A DNA stretch of 64,000 nt from Ruminococcus sp. (GCA_030531185.1 JAUNOG010000001.1:30580-94579), one strand, 5' to 3'. Counted from the stretch's first letter, positions 35,895 to 46,103 are shown. The notes: generated by a model from the letters alone, not told the origin. Numbers and translations are program-made.

Positions 35895-37382
35895 ATGAAA
35901 AAATATATTCTTTCACTCGATCAGGGGACAACTTCGTCCCGCGCGGTGCTTTTTGACAAGACGGGAAGCAAGCTTTGCTCGGCTCAGCAGGAATATCCGC
36001 AGATATTTCCCGAAAGCGGCTGGGTGGAGCACGATCCTATGGATATTCTGAATTCACAGATAAATTCCGCCAGAGAGTGCATTGAAAAATCAGGCGTTGA
36101 CGTATCGGAGATCGCCGCTGTCGGCATTGCCAATCAGCGTGAGACGGTCATAATGTGGGAAAAGTCTACGGGAAAGCCTGTCTGCAACGCGATAGTGTGG
36201 CAGTGCAGACGTACTGCGGAGACCTGCGCAAAGCTCGAAGAACAGGGACTGAAAAAGTTTTTCCGCAGTAAAACGGGATTGCTTATCGACCCCTACTTTT
36301 CAGCTACGAAAATCAAGTGGATTTTGGACAACGTGCAGGGAGTGCGGGAAAAAGCCGAGCGGGGAGAGATACTTTTCGGTACGGTGGACGCTTGGCTCAT
36401 CTGGAATTTAACGGGCGGAAGGGTTCACGCAACCGATTATTCAAACGCATCAAGGACTATGCTTTTTAATATCCATACTCTTGAATGGGACAGGGAGATT
36501 TTGGGACTTCTGGGCATACCGTTTTCTGTTCTTCCCGAGGTTCGGAATTCTTCGGGGGACTTCGGCGTTACCGACAGCTCGGTTTTCGGTGCGGAAATAC
36601 CTATCTGCGGCTGTGCGGGAGACCAGCAGGCGGCTTTGTTCGGACAGTGCTGCTATCTCACGGGAGACGTTAAAAACACATATGGTACGGGAGGATTTCT
36701 TCTGATGAATACGGGCGATAAGCCCATTGACAGCAAAAACGGACTTCTTACAACCATAGCTTGGGGCATTGACGGAAAGATAACCTACGCTCTGGAGGGT
36801 TCGGTTTTCGTATCGGGAGCGGTGGTAAAATGGCTGAGAGACGAACTGGGCGTTATAAAGTCCGCCGAAGAAACGGAAGAGATCGCAAGGAGCGTTGAGG
36901 ATACCAACGGAGTGTATTTTGTGCCCGCATTTGTGGGACTGGGTACGCCCTACTGGAACTCCGCTGCAAGAGGAGCAATGTTCGGTCTTACGAGAGGCTC
37001 GAACAGGGCGCATATCGTAAGGGCGGCGCTGGAGGCTATAGCGTATCAGACTGCTGAGGTCATTAAAGCTATGGAGGAGGATACCTCCGCTCTGAATATG
37101 ATAAAGGTCGACGGAGGAGCATCGCAGAACGATTTTCTTATGGAATTTCAGGCGGACATACTGGGCAGAAGCATAATCCGTCCCAAGAATATCGAGTCTA
37201 CGGCGACGGGAGCGGCGTTTCTGGCGGGACTTTCCTGCGGGCTGTGGAAAAGCAGGGACGAGCTTAACGGCGTTTCGGAAAATTTCCGTGAGTTTGTGCC
37301 TAATATGGAGGAGAAACGCAGAAATAAATTGACAGCAGGCTGGAAGCGCGCCGTAGAGCGTTCGCTCGATTGGCAGGAGTAG
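35895..37382 (+). CDS. glpK: glycerol kinase
   Basis: Phosphorylates glycerol to glycerol-3-phosphate with ATP. The 495-residue FGGY-family protein starts [20 protein letters not shown], with the phosphate-1 DQGTTS motif, [10 protein letters not shown] near residue 104, [13 protein letters not shown] near 239, [12 protein letters not shown] near 263, and the C-terminal [20 protein letters not shown] signature near 405. The ATG at 35895 follows AGGGAGGGTAAC. No uptake facilitator or glycerol-3-phosphate dehydrogenase lies nearby, so regulation by a glp system is not evident here. Confidence 0.95.
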   Translation: MKKYILSLDQGTTSSRAVLFDKTGSKLCSAQQEYPQIFPESGWVEHDPMDILNSQINSARECIEKSGVDVSEIAAVGIANQRETVIMWEKSTGKPVCNAIVWQCRRTAETCAKLEEQGLKKFFRSKTGLLIDPYFSATKIKWILDNVQGVREKAERGEILFGTVDAWLIWNLTGGRVHATDYSNASRTMLFNIHTLEWDREILGLLGIPFSVLPEVRNSSGDFGVTDSSVFGAEIPICGCAGDQQAALFGQCCYLTGDVKNTYGTGGFLLMNTGDKPIDSKNGLLTTIAWGIDGKITYALEGSVFVSGAVVKWLRDELGVIKSAEETEEIARSVEDTNGVYFVPAFVGLGTPYWNSAARGAMFGLTRGSNRAHIVRAALEAIAYQTAEVIKAMEEDTSALNMIKVDGGASQNDFLMEFQADILGRSIIRPKNIESTATGAAFLAGLSCGLWKSRDELNGVSENFREFVPNMEEKRRNKLTAGWKRAVERSLDWQE

Positions 37383-37438
37383 GGCGCTTTTGCCGTATAA
37401 TACAGAAATCAATTTTTACAAAGTTGATTTCCGCAAAA

Positions 37439-37545
37439 GTTAGAAACCGGATATAAGATAAGGCATCAAAAATGCGCCTTCGGCGCACCTTTTCTAACCT
37501 CTTACTTCTAACTTCTTACCTCTAATTGATTTCCGTGGATTTTAC
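37439..37545 (+). repeat. dispersed intergenic repeat, copy B
   Basis: Best preserved copy. It begins GTTAGAAACCGGATATAAG, has a GCGCC/GGCGC hairpin at about 37474-37487, then ACCTTTTCTAAC and two tandem 14-nt units (TCTAACCTCTTACT, TCTAACTTCTTACC), ending TTGATTTCCGTGGATTTT. The early GTTAGAAA and TTTCTAAC are inverted repeats. A TTGATTTCCG sequence also occurs just before it (37423-37433), flanking the element. Confidence 0.7.
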
Positions 37546-37555
37546 ATAGATTTGA

Positions 37556-37584
37556 TTGACAATCATTCGTGTTTGTAATATAAT
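37556..37584 (+). promoter_or_regulatory. promoter of ppk
   Basis: TTGACA (37556-37561), 17-bp spacer, TATAAT (37579-37584), directly after repeat copy B. Confidence 0.88.
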
Positions 37585-37600
37585 AGTATAGGAGCGAATA

Positions 37601-39853
37601 ATGATGAAAAAGGGGTTAAAAACTGTGGAAAATAAAGTTTATGACAACCGTGAGCTGTCGTGGCTGAAATTCAATCTCAGAGTGCTTGAAGAGGCGCAGG
37701 ACGTTAATACGCCTTTGCTTGAAAGACTGCTGTTTCAGTCGATCTATTCCAGCAATTTGGACGAGTTCTTTATGGTGCGCGTGGGTTCGCTTTACGACGC
37801 GTCGCTGCTGGACGACAATCACAGGGACAACAAATCCAAAATGAAGCCGTCGGAACAGCTTGCCGCTATTTACGGCAGGGTGAGGGAGCTTATTCCCATA
37901 AAGGACGAAAGCTACAAGTCCATAACAAAGGCTTTGGAGCAATTCGACATCAGACACAAAAGCATAAAAAATCTTACCAAGCAGGAGCTTGAATTTCTGG
38001 AGGCTTATTACGCTTACGAGATAAAGCCTTTTCTCAATGCGCTTATTATCGACAAGCGTCACCCTTTCCCGTTTCTTGTAAACAAGAGCATTTACGTCGC
38101 CGCAAGACTTTCGTCGAAATCGGGGGTAACTCTGGGAATTATCGGGTGCAGTGAAAAATTCAAGAGAGTGGTTTTCCTGCCCACTCAGGACGAAAGCGTT
38201 ATAAGCTATGTGCTGGTGGAGGAGGTCATTTCTCACTTTGCGGACAGAGCCTTTGAGAACTACAAAATAGAAGAAAAGACCCTTATGCGTATCACAAGAA
38301 ACGCCGACATAGACGTTGACGAGAGCTTTGACAGCGAGCTTGATTTCAGACAGAATATGTCCGTGCTCATCAACAAGAGAAAGAGACTTTGTCCTGTGAG
38401 GTTACAGCTTTCAAAGCAGGTTTCCGACCCGCTGGTCAAGGAGCTTTGCGACAGGCTGGAGCTTTCCAAAAAGCAGGTCTTTGTGGAAAAAGCTCCGCTG
38501 GATTTCTCGTTCGTATTTCCCGTATTCGATAAGGCGCAGGATAAAAAGGAGCTTTTCTTTGCTCCGCAGACGCCCCAGCGTTCGAGAATGATAGACGACA
38601 GCGTTCCTATGATAGAGCAGATAGACAAGAGAGATCTGTTCCTGTCCTACCCCTACGAGAGCATACAGCCGTTTATCAGACTGCTTAACGAGGCGGCTAA
38701 GGACGACAGCGTTATGTCCATTAAGATGACCCTTTACAGAGTAGCAAAAAATTCCAAGGTCGTAAAAGCCCTTTGCCAAGCGGCGGAAAACGGCAAAGAG
38801 GTAGTAGTCCTTGTGGAGCTGAGAGCGCGTTTCGACGAGGAAAATAACATCGGCTGGTCAAAACAGCTCGAGGAGGCGGGCTGTCGGGTAATGTACGGTC
38901 CCCAGGGACTTAAGGTTCACTCAAAGCTGTGTCTTATTACAAGGAAGTCCGAAAACGGCGGATCGCCGTCGACGAGCTCCGGCGTAAAATACACCGTTCA
39001 GATAGGTACGGGAAATTATAACGAAAAAACAGCCAAGCTGTATACAGACCTTTGTCTTATGACCTCGGACAGAGAGATAGCCGCCGACGCGGAGGAGGTT
39101 TTCAGAACTCTTTCCATAGGCGAGGTCGTGGAAACAAGCAAGTCTCTGCTGGTCGCTCCTCACTGTCTGCAAAACAAAGTGGTTAAGATGATGGATAATG
39201 AAATATCCATTGCCAAAGCGGGCGGAGAGGGATACGTGGGCGCAAAGCTCAATTCGCTCACCGATAAAGTCATCATAGATAAGATCATAGAATGCTCGCA
39301 GGCGGGCGTTAAGGTCGAGCTTGTTATCAGAGGAATATCCTGCCTTGTGGCGGGCGTTGAGGGAGTTACCGAAAACGTGCATATCCGCTCCATAGTGGGA
39401 CGGTATCTCGAGCATTCGAGGATTTACATTTTCGGCAGCGGAGTACGCAAAAAGGTTTATATTTCCTCCGCAGACTATATGACAAGAAATACCACAAGGC
39501 GAGTAGAGGTAGCCGCTCCCGTAAAAGACGAGGAGATCAAAAAGCGTGTGCTCGATCTGTTTGAAACGCAGATGTCCGATAACGTTAAGGCAAGGGTAAT
39601 GCAGTCCGACGGCAGCTATGTAAGAGCGAAATGCGATACCGTTCCCGTGGACGCTCAGAAACGGCTGTTTGCCGAAAGCTATGCAAACGTTCCTACCGAG
39701 CCTAAGCCTGCCGTACAGGAGAAAAAACCAAAGATCGCATCGGAACAGAAGTCCGACGCCAAGACGGAGGTATCTTCGCCAAAAAAAGCCTGTGGTCAAG
39801 GTTCATCGGGCTCTTCAGGCGTAAGAGTTAAGTTGAAAAAGCGTAAAAAATGA
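37601..39853 (+). CDS. ppk1: polyphosphate kinase 1
   Basis: Makes polyphosphate from ATP through a phosphohistidine. The 750-residue protein shows the N-terminal DNRELSWLKFNLRVLEEA, the SNLDEFFMVRVG helix, and the C-terminal phospholipase-D-like domains. The autophosphorylated His lies in LKVHSKLCLI near residue 448, NYNEKTAKLYTDL follows, and the second conserved His is in YLEHSRIYIFG near 608. The last about 50 residues are an extra Lys/Ser-rich tail (KKPKIAS, GVRVKLKKRKK) beyond the usual length. GGAGCG lies upstream of the first ATG; a second ATG follows directly. Confidence 0.95.
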   Translation: MMKKGLKTVENKVYDNRELSWLKFNLRVLEEAQDVNTPLLERLLFQSIYSSNLDEFFMVRVGSLYDASLLDDNHRDNKSKMKPSEQLAAIYGRVRELIPIKDESYKSITKALEQFDIRHKSIKNLTKQELEFLEAYYAYEIKPFLNALIIDKRHPFPFLVNKSIYVAARLSSKSGVTLGIIGCSEKFKRVVFLPTQDESVISYVLVEEVISHFADRAFENYKIEEKTLMRITRNADIDVDESFDSELDFRQNMSVLINKRKRLCPVRLQLSKQVSDPLVKELCDRLELSKKQVFVEKAPLDFSFVFPVFDKAQDKKELFFAPQTPQRSRMIDDSVPMIEQIDKRDLFLSYPYESIQPFIRLLNEAAKDDSVMSIKMTLYRVAKNSKVVKALCQAAENGKEVVVLVELRARFDEENNIGWSKQLEEAGCRVMYGPQGLKVHSKLCLITRKSENGGSPSTSSGVKYTVQIGTGNYNEKTAKLYTDLCLMTSDREIAADAEEVFRTLSIGEVVETSKSLLVAPHCLQNKVVKMMDNEISIAKAGGEGYVGAKLNSLTDKVIIDKIIECSQAGVKVELVIRGISCLVAGVEGVTENVHIRSIVGRYLEHSRIYIFGSGVRKKVYISSADYMTRNTTRRVEVAAPVKDEEIKKRVLDLFETQMSDNVKARVMQSDGSYVRAKCDTVPVDAQKRLFAESYANVPTEPKPAVQEKKPKIASEQKSDAKTEVSSPKKACGQGSSGSSGVRVKLKKRKK

Positions 39854-39885
39854 CCTTGACCTTTGACAGAATATTTTTACAGAAT

Positions 39886-39922
39886 ATAACAAGTCGTACA
39901 TTAATATGTGCGGCTTGTTTCG
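39886..39922 (+). terminator. probable terminator after ppk
   Basis: A 13-bp stem with G-T pairs (ACAAGTCGTACAT with ATGTGCGGCTTGT) around TTAA; only a short T run follows. The remaining 110 bp before the ABC genes contain a TATAAT at 39993-39998 without a good -35. Confidence 0.55.
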
Positions 39923-40032
39923 CATAAGGGGACAGCAATGGTTTTTAGTATAAATTTTACTGTTTATTAAATAAATATTTTCCGTAAAATGCTATAATAA
40001 ACAGGTATGATTAACTGCAAGGGAGTTTTGAT

Positions 40033-41772
40033 ATGTTCAGGCTTTTCAGGTATCTGAGGAATTATAAAAAAGAGAGCTTTATAGGTCCGCTGTTCAAGCT
40101 TATCGAGGCTTGCTTTGAGCTTGCCGTACCTATAGTTATGGCTAATATCATCGACATAGGCATTAAAAACGGAGATAAAGCCTACATCTGGAAAATGGGC
40201 GGCATTATGGTGCTGCTGGGCTTTCTGGGACTTGCCTGCGCGCTTACCGCTCAGTATTTTGCGGCTAAGGCGTCCGTGGGTTTCGGTACGGCTCTGAGAC
40301 GCGATCTGTTCAGGCACATTAACACCCTGTCTTATTCGGAGATAGACAGCATCGGAAGTCACACGCTTGTCACCCGTATGACTGCGGACATAAATACGGC
40401 TCAGGCGGGAGTGAATATACTGCTGAGACTTCTGCTGCGTTCGCCGTTTATCGTCCTCGGTTCAATTATTATGGCTTTTACCATTTCGGTCAAGCTTACT
40501 TTGATTTTCCTTATTATTGCGCCTTGTCTTGCTTACGTTATCTATAAAATTATGAGCATTACCATTCCGAGATACAAGGTCATTCAAAAGACCCTTGACC
40601 GCACAAATCTTATGACAAGCGAGACCCTTACCGGCGCAAGAGTTATCAGAGCCTTTTCCCGCCAACAGGACGAGGAGGAAAGCTTCCGCAAAAATACCGA
40701 GGAGCTTAACAGGCTTCAGATAAATGCGGGCAGAATAAACGCTCTTATGAACCCCTTGACTTATGTTATCGTCAACCTTGCAATAGCCGCTATCATATGG
40801 TTCGGCGGAAAGACGGTTTACAGCGGAGCGATCACTCAGGGCGAAGTCATTGCGTTGGTAAACTATATGAACCAGATACTGCTCGCTTTGCTTGCTATGG
40901 CAATACTGGTTACGAATATTACGAAAATGCAGGCGTCCGCAATTCGTATAAACGATATTTTCGACGTTAAAACCACCGTTTCGGAGGAGGGTAATACTGC
41001 TGTCAAATCAGTCGAAAACGCTCCCTGCGTGGAATTCAGGGACGTTGATTTTTCCTATAATTCGTCGGAGGAAAATTCTCTTGAGGGACTGAGCTTTGCG
41101 GTCGGCAGGGGAGAGACTGTCGGTATTATCGGAGGCACAGGCTCGGGAAAGACCTCTGTCATCAATCTTATTCCGAGGTTTTACGACGCCGCAAAAGGCT
41201 CCGTGCTTGTGGACGGCGTTGACGTGAAGAAATACCCGCTTAAACAGCTAAGAGGAAAAATAGGCATAGTTCCCCAGAAAGCAATACTTTTCAAGGGTAC
41301 TGTAAGAGACAATATGAAGTGGCGCGACAAGACTGCCTCCGACGAGGAAATATGGCGCGCTCTGGATATAGCCCAAGCCGCCGATTTCGTAAAGGACAAG
41401 CCCTCTCAGCTGGACGAAGCGATAATGCAGGAGGGTAAAAACCTTTCGGGAGGTCAAAGGCAGAGACTTACCATTGCCCGTGCGCTGGTCGGAAATCCCG
41501 AGATACTTATTCTCGACGACTCTGCATCTGCTCTTGACTTTGCCACAGACGCAAGACTGAGAAAGGCTATAGCGGAAAAAACGCAGGGTATGACGGTGTT
41601 CATAGTCTCGCAGCGTATATCCTCCATAAAAAATGTAGACAGAATAATCGTCCTTGACGACGGAAAGATCGCAGGTATCGGCTCGCATAAGGAGCTTTAT
41701 AAAAACTGCGGCGTGTACAAAGAGATATGTCTCTCTCAGCTTTCCGAAAAGGAGGTGCAGGATATTGGCTAA
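40033..41772 (+). CDS. ABC exporter half-transporter, degenerate catalytic site
   Basis: A 579-residue type IV (ABCB-like) exporter subunit: six transmembrane helices (about 1-310) then a nucleotide-binding domain. Walker A is IIGGTGSGKTS near residue 372 and the signature LSGGQRQRLTIARAL is canonical. However, Walker B reads ILILDDSASALD, with Asp where the catalytic Glu belongs, and the switch His is Gln (IVSQRISSI). This pairs with the next gene, whose Walker B is normal, as in heterodimeric exporters such as BmrCD or TM287/288. The exported substrate is unknown. Confidence 0.9.
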   Translation: MFRLFRYLRNYKKESFIGPLFKLIEACFELAVPIVMANIIDIGIKNGDKAYIWKMGGIMVLLGFLGLACALTAQYFAAKASVGFGTALRRDLFRHINTLSYSEIDSIGSHTLVTRMTADINTAQAGVNILLRLLLRSPFIVLGSIIMAFTISVKLTLIFLIIAPCLAYVIYKIMSITIPRYKVIQKTLDRTNLMTSETLTGARVIRAFSRQQDEEESFRKNTEELNRLQINAGRINALMNPLTYVIVNLAIAAIIWFGGKTVYSGAITQGEVIALVNYMNQILLALLAMAILVTNITKMQASAIRINDIFDVKTTVSEEGNTAVKSVENAPCVEFRDVDFSYNSSEENSLEGLSFAVGRGETVGIIGGTGSGKTSVINLIPRFYDAAKGSVLVDGVDVKKYPLKQLRGKIGIVPQKAILFKGTVRDNMKWRDKTASDEEIWRALDIAQAADFVKDKPSQLDEAIMQEGKNLSGGQRQRLTIARALVGNPEILILDDSASALDFATDARLRKAIAEKTQGMTVFIVSQRISSIKNVDRIIVLDDGKIAGIGSHKELYKNCGVYKEICLSQLSEKEVQDIG

Positions 41773-43513
41773 GGATAATTCAAAGCCCGTGCTTAAACCG
41801 CTTATGCGCTATGCAAAGCCCTATATATGGCTGTTTGTTCTTTCAATGATATTTGCGGTGATATCTGTGGCGACTACGCTTTATGCGCCTATTCTTGTGG
41901 GCGACGGCATTGACCTTATAATCCAAAAGGGTACTGTCGATTTTGACGGACTTATTCCCATACTCGCAAAGCTTTGCGTTATGATCGCAGTTACGGGAGT
42001 ATCCCAGTGGCTGATGTCCCTCTGCACAAATAAGATAACCTTTAATGTCACCAGAGACATCAGAAACGACGCTTATGAAAAGCTGAACAGACTGCCGCTG
42101 TCCTATATCGACAGTCACCCCCACGGAGATATCATAAGCCGTATAATTACCGATATCGACCAGATATCCGACGGTCTGCTTATGGGCTTTGCGCAGTTTT
42201 TCACGGGTATCTGTACAATTTTCGGTACTCTTGGATTTATGCTTTCCATTAATGTGAAGATATCTCTGATAGTTGTCGTGCTTACTCCGCTGTCGCTTTT
42301 TGTGGCGAGATTTATTGCGAAAAACACGTTTTCGCTGTTTCATCAGCAGTCCGTTGCAAGGGGAGATATGACAAGCCTTGTCGAAGAAATGATAGGCAAT
42401 CAGAAAACCGTTGCGGCGTTCGGCTATGAGGACGAGGCTCAGGCTCAGTTTGAGAAGGTAAATCTCAAGCTCCGGGACGTTGGCGTAAAGGCGGTATTTT
42501 TCTCGTCGCTTACAAACCCCTCCACACGTTTTGTCAACGGACTTGTTTACACGTCCGTAGGAATTATCGGCGCGCTGTCGGTCATAGGCGGAGGCTTTAC
42601 CGTGGGAAACCTTTCCTGCTTCCTTACCTACGCAAATCAGTATACAAAGCCGTTTAACGAGATATCGGGGGTTATCACCGAGCTGCAAAGCGCCTTCGCT
42701 TCCGCAAGACGAGTATTCGATATAATCGACGAAACCGAGGAGATACCCGAAAGTCCCGATGCGAAGGTGCTTACTTCGGTTGACGGTACGGTCGATATTG
42801 ACAGCGTGTATTTCAGCTATAATCCCGAGGTCAAGCTTATAGAGGACTTTAACCTCCACGTCAAGCCCGGAGAAAGAACCGCTATCGTAGGACCTACGGG
42901 CTGCGGAAAGACTACAATGATAAACCTCCTTATGAGATTTTACGACGCGGACAGCGGCGAGATAAAAATAAGCGGCGTGCCTATCAGGGATTGCACACGA
43001 AATTCAATGCGCTCGATGTACGGTATGGTTTTGCAGGAGACTTGGCTGAAAACAGGTACGATACGCGAGAACATCTGCTACGGCAAGCCCGACGCGACCG
43101 ACGAAGAGATAATCTCCGCGGCAAAGTCGGCGCACTGCCACGGATTTATAAAACGTCTGCCGCAGGGCTACGATACGGTCATTTCTGACAACTTCGGCAC
43201 TATTTCGGCGGGACAGAAACAGCTTTTATGCATTGCCAGAGTAATGCTTTCCCTGCCGCCTATGCTGATACTTGACGAGGCGACTTCCTCGATAGATACG
43301 CGAACCGAAATTATAGTCCAGCGTGCCTTTGCGAAAATGATGGAGGGCAGAACAAGCTTTATCATCGCTCACAGACTTTCCACTATCAAGGAGGCGGACA
43401 ACATTATCGTAATGAAGTCGGGTCACATCATCGAACAGGGAAATCACGAACAGCTAATGGAAAAAGGCGGCTTTTACGCCGAGCTTTACAATTCGCAGTT
43501 TGCGGTACAGTAA
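41765..43513 (+). CDS. ABC exporter half-transporter, catalytic partner
   Basis: A 582-residue partner exporter subunit with six transmembrane helices and an ATPase domain: Walker A IVGPTGCGKTTMINLL, Walker B MLILDEATSSID with the catalytic Glu, and switch His in IIAHRLSTI. Its signature is altered to ISAGQKQLLCIAR (SAGQ for SGGQ), so the site formed with the first subunit's Walker B is degenerate on both sides. The proposed start is TTG at 41765, with GGAGGTG 7 bp upstream, overlapping the first gene by 8 bp. Confidence 0.9.
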   Translation: MAKDNSKPVLKPLMRYAKPYIWLFVLSMIFAVISVATTLYAPILVGDGIDLIIQKGTVDFDGLIPILAKLCVMIAVTGVSQWLMSLCTNKITFNVTRDIRNDAYEKLNRLPLSYIDSHPHGDIISRIITDIDQISDGLLMGFAQFFTGICTIFGTLGFMLSINVKISLIVVVLTPLSLFVARFIAKNTFSLFHQQSVARGDMTSLVEEMIGNQKTVAAFGYEDEAQAQFEKVNLKLRDVGVKAVFFSSLTNPSTRFVNGLVYTSVGIIGALSVIGGGFTVGNLSCFLTYANQYTKPFNEISGVITELQSAFASARRVFDIIDETEEIPESPDAKVLTSVDGTVDIDSVYFSYNPEVKLIEDFNLHVKPGERTAIVGPTGCGKTTMINLLMRFYDADSGEIKISGVPIRDCTRNSMRSMYGMVLQETWLKTGTIRENICYGKPDATDEEIISAAKSAHCHGFIKRLPQGYDTVISDNFGTISAGQKQLLCIARVMLSLPPMLILDEATSSIDTRTEIIVQRAFAKMMEGRTSFIIAHRLSTIKEADNIIVMKSGHIIEQGNHEQLMEKGGFYAELYNSQFAVQ

Positions 43514-43555
43514 AAAACTATCCCCATTTTCACGCGGAAAATGGGGATTTTCTTA
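43514..43555. terminator. bidirectional terminator
   Basis: Stem ATCCCCATTTTC (43519-43530) with GAAAATGGGGAT around CGCG-like loop, flanked by A and T runs; it can serve the ABC operon (+) and the converging 124-residue gene (-). Confidence 0.85.
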
Positions 43556-43927
43556 TTCTTTATTCTCAAACTGTTTGAGGTCTATCATAATGCCGACCTT
43601 TGCGAGCACTCTTACGGTCAATTCGGGGTCAAGGGGGTAAATATCGCTTTTACCCGTCTGCCGTTCGCTTTCAAAGTGCAGAAACTGCACATAGTTTTCC
43701 GAAAAGTCCTCCTCGGAATAGACCATACCCATAATGTACTGATTTTTTATAGCGTAGTAATTCACGGGCTTGAGCTTTATTATGGCGTTAACGTCCTGTT
43801 TCATATCACTGCACAAGCCGTCGAAATCCTCGTCAACAAAGTTGATCTTGCGGCACTTTAAATCCTTGATTTTCTTTTTCAGGGGCGGTTCGTCTTCTTT
43901 GGATTTTTTCTTTAAAAAGGAAAACAT
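43553..43927 (-). CDS. small conserved-looking protein of unknown function
   Basis: A 124-residue cytoplasmic protein with a Lys/Glu-rich start (MFSFLKKKSKEDEPPLKKK) and a mixed core (INFVDEDFDGLCSDMK, then YYAIKNQYIMGMVY). No family recognised. It follows gatD by 24 bp and is probably the third gene of the murT-gatD transcript, which may hint at a cell-wall context but proves nothing. Confidence 0.6.
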   Translation of the reverse strand: MFSFLKKKSKEDEPPLKKKIKDLKCRKINFVDEDFDGLCSDMKQDVNAIIKLKPVNYYAIKNQYIMGMVYSEEDFSENYVQFLHFESERQTGKSDIYPLDPELTVRVLAKVGIMIDLKQFENKE

Positions 43928-43951
43928 AGCTGTATATATCCTTTCGTGTAC

Positions 43952-44704
43952 TTATTTCGTGAGCAGTCTTTCAAGGAGCTGTCTGCGGCAGTCCTCCTCA
44001 AGCTTGTCGTTTATCGGCGCAGGAACGTATTTTTCGCCCGTTTTTCTCTCCATACAGTAGGAAATGATATGGTCTGCAAGCTTTGGATTTTTCGACAGCA
44101 GAGGACCGTGAAGATAGGTCGCGGTAACGTTCCTTTCCGTATATCCCTCGGCGGAGCATTCAAACTCGTTGCCGTTTCCCGCAAGCACCCTGCCGAAGGG
44201 ACTGCTTACATTTTTTGTCTGTCCGCCGTGGTTTTCAAAGCCTATGACCTTGTATTTTCCGCCGTCTGTTTCAGTTTCGATAACGATATTTCCGATACAT
44301 CTGCACCGCTTGTCGGTGGAGGCGACGGTATAATAATCGAAAAGTCCCAATCCTGTGATTTTTTCTCCGTTGGAGTCCTTATAATACTGCCCCATAAGCT
44401 GATAGCCGCCGCATATCATCAGGAAGTACACTCCGTTATCGTAAGCCGCTTTAATGCTGTCTTTCAGAGAAAGCAGGTCGTCGGCTAAAAGCTGCTGCTC
44501 AAAGTCCGCTCCGCCGCCAAGATAGATTATATCGAAGTCTGTAAAGTCGGTTTCCTTGTCGCCTAAATTGTGCTTGTGAACCTCAAGCTCAATGCCCCGC
44601 ATTTTACAGCGGTAGCCGAGTATTTCCACGTTTCCGCTGTCGCCGTACAGGTCGAGCATTGCGGGGTACATATGAAGTATTTTCAGCTTATCCATTTTTG
44701 GCAT
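43952..44704 (-). CDS. gatD: lipid II isoglutaminyl synthase, glutaminase subunit GatD
   Basis: Supplies ammonia from glutamine so that MurT can amidate the D-glutamate of lipid II. The 250-residue class I glutamine amidotransferase (CobB/CobQ type) has the nucleophile in FLMICGGYQLMGQYY near residue 97 and the family opening LKILHMYPAMLDLYGDSGN. GGAGG lies only 3 bp before the ATG at 44704; a second ATG nine bases later has a longer spacing, so either may be used. It overlaps the 3' end of murT by 17 bp. Confidence 0.92.
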   Translation of the reverse strand: MPKMDKLKILHMYPAMLDLYGDSGNVEILGYRCKMRGIELEVHKHNLGDKETDFTDFDIIYLGGGADFEQQLLADDLLSLKDSIKAAYDNGVYFLMICGGYQLMGQYYKDSNGEKITGLGLFDYYTVASTDKRCRCIGNIVIETETDGGKYKVIGFENHGGQTKNVSSPFGRVLAGNGNEFECSAEGYTERNVTATYLHGPLLSKNPKLADHIISYCMERKTGEKYVPAPINDKLEEDCRRQLLERLLTK

Positions 44705-46040
44705 TGACCTCCTTTTTCTCCTTGTAACGCTTTACAGCGGCTCTTGTGGGCTGAATAGCCGTGTAGTTTGCAATGGCGTACTTGTCGCCTTTTACCTTGA
44801 AGAATTCCTCCATAGCATCGTCCAGGTCGGGACGCACCGTAATTCTGTCGGGGTCGTAGCCCGAGCATTTTATTCTTATTGCGATATCGTATGCTCTCGT
44901 TCCGCTTGTAACGACCCTTGAAACGTCTCTGAACACAGTGAAATTGATGTCCCATATCCACGAAACGTCGTGACCGTCCGCAAGATTGTCGTTGAGCACG
45001 AAAAGCAGTTCCTTTTCGCCCTTGTGTTCGTTCATAACGCGTAAAGTCATATTTGCTCCCACAGGATTTTTTGCAAGATTGACAAGCAGACTGCTTCCGT
45101 CTATCTCGAATTTTTCAAGCCTGCCGTTGTTGACCTCGAATTTTTCAAAGGTCTCGTGCAGTACCGATTTGTCAAAATTGTAAAGACTTGCCGCCGTATA
45201 AACAGCGGAAAGATTGTACACGTAGTAAATGCTGTTATGACTGATTTTGTAGGTCTCGCCCTCAAAATCTATGGAGGGAACGTCCAGATCGATATTTTTC
45301 GCGGTGATGTACGGCTTTACGTTTCCGAAACCGCACTTGGGACAGCGGAATTTTCCCACGTGGGAATACTGATAATAATCGTAAACAAGCTCCCCGCCGC
45401 ACAGAGGACAGAATTTTCCCTCGCCCACTTCGTAAGGCTCGTCCGTCGCGCCCGCATATCTGTCAACGCTGAAATAATAGATATTCTTGTTATCGGGATT
45501 TGCCAGTCCCAGACGTGAAACATTGGGGTCGTCCGCATTAAGCACGACATTGCCCTCAAAGGTCTCGAGGAATTTCTTTACCTTTAAAATAAGAGTTTCA
45601 ACCTCGCCGTTTCTGTCAAGCTGGTCTCTGAAAAAGTTAAGAAGTACCAGAGTTTCAAGCTTAAGCTTTGAGAATATAACAGGTACGTGGGACTCGTCTA
45701 CCTCCAGCACGAGATAATCCGCCTTGACCCTGCCGCGCATATCGCAGTTATTCAGCAGCAGCGAGCATATACCCGTATCCAGATTGTTGCCCTGCTTGTT
45801 GGTGATGATGACCTTTCCCGTACTTTCAAAAATATGGTTAAGGTAATTGGTAACGGAGGTCTTTCCGTTAGTGCCCGTTACGGCGATAATGGGACAGTCC
45901 ACCTTAAAGGCTTTAAGGCAGTCCTTGTTCATTTCCCACAGCACAAGTCCGGGGAAGTTTCCCGCGTCCTTGCCCAGCAGGTGCAGGAACTTTACCATAA
46001 GTTTTCCGAAAATTATTGTAAACGCATTTTTTATATTCAT
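44688..46040 (-). CDS. murT: lipid II isoglutaminyl synthase, Mur-ligase-like subunit MurT
   Basis: ATP-dependent partner of GatD that amidates the alpha-carboxyl of D-Glu in lipid II, a step needed for peptidoglycan cross-linking in many Gram-positives. The 450-residue protein has the Mur ligase P loop VTGTNGKTSVTNYL near residue 51, a four-Cys zinc ribbon (CPLCGGEL and CPKCGFG, near 205-230) characteristic of MurT, and a C-terminal DUF1727 domain. The ATG at 46040 has GGGAG 6 bp upstream; the upstream in-frame start overlaps the promoter. Confidence 0.94.
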   Translation of the reverse strand: MNIKNAFTIIFGKLMVKFLHLLGKDAGNFPGLVLWEMNKDCLKAFKVDCPIIAVTGTNGKTSVTNYLNHIFESTGKVIITNKQGNNLDTGICSLLLNNCDMRGRVKADYLVLEVDESHVPVIFSKLKLETLVLLNFFRDQLDRNGEVETLILKVKKFLETFEGNVVLNADDPNVSRLGLANPDNKNIYYFSVDRYAGATDEPYEVGEGKFCPLCGGELVYDYYQYSHVGKFRCPKCGFGNVKPYITAKNIDLDVPSIDFEGETYKISHNSIYYVYNLSAVYTAASLYNFDKSVLHETFEKFEVNNGRLEKFEIDGSSLLVNLAKNPVGANMTLRVMNEHKGEKELLFVLNDNLADGHDVSWIWDINFTVFRDVSRVVTSGTRAYDIAIRIKCSGYDPDRITVRPDLDDAMEEFFKVKGDKYAIANYTAIQPTRAAVKRYKEKKEVNAKNG

Positions 46041-46074
46041 ATTTTTTCTCCCGAAATATATTTCAATACCTTTA

Positions 46075-46103
46075 ATAATAAAACAATTAGAGCAAATTGT
46101 CAA
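46075..46103 (-). promoter_or_regulatory. promoter of murT-gatD
   Basis: Minus strand TTGACA (46098-46103), 17-bp spacer, TATTAT (46075-46080). Confidence 0.8.
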
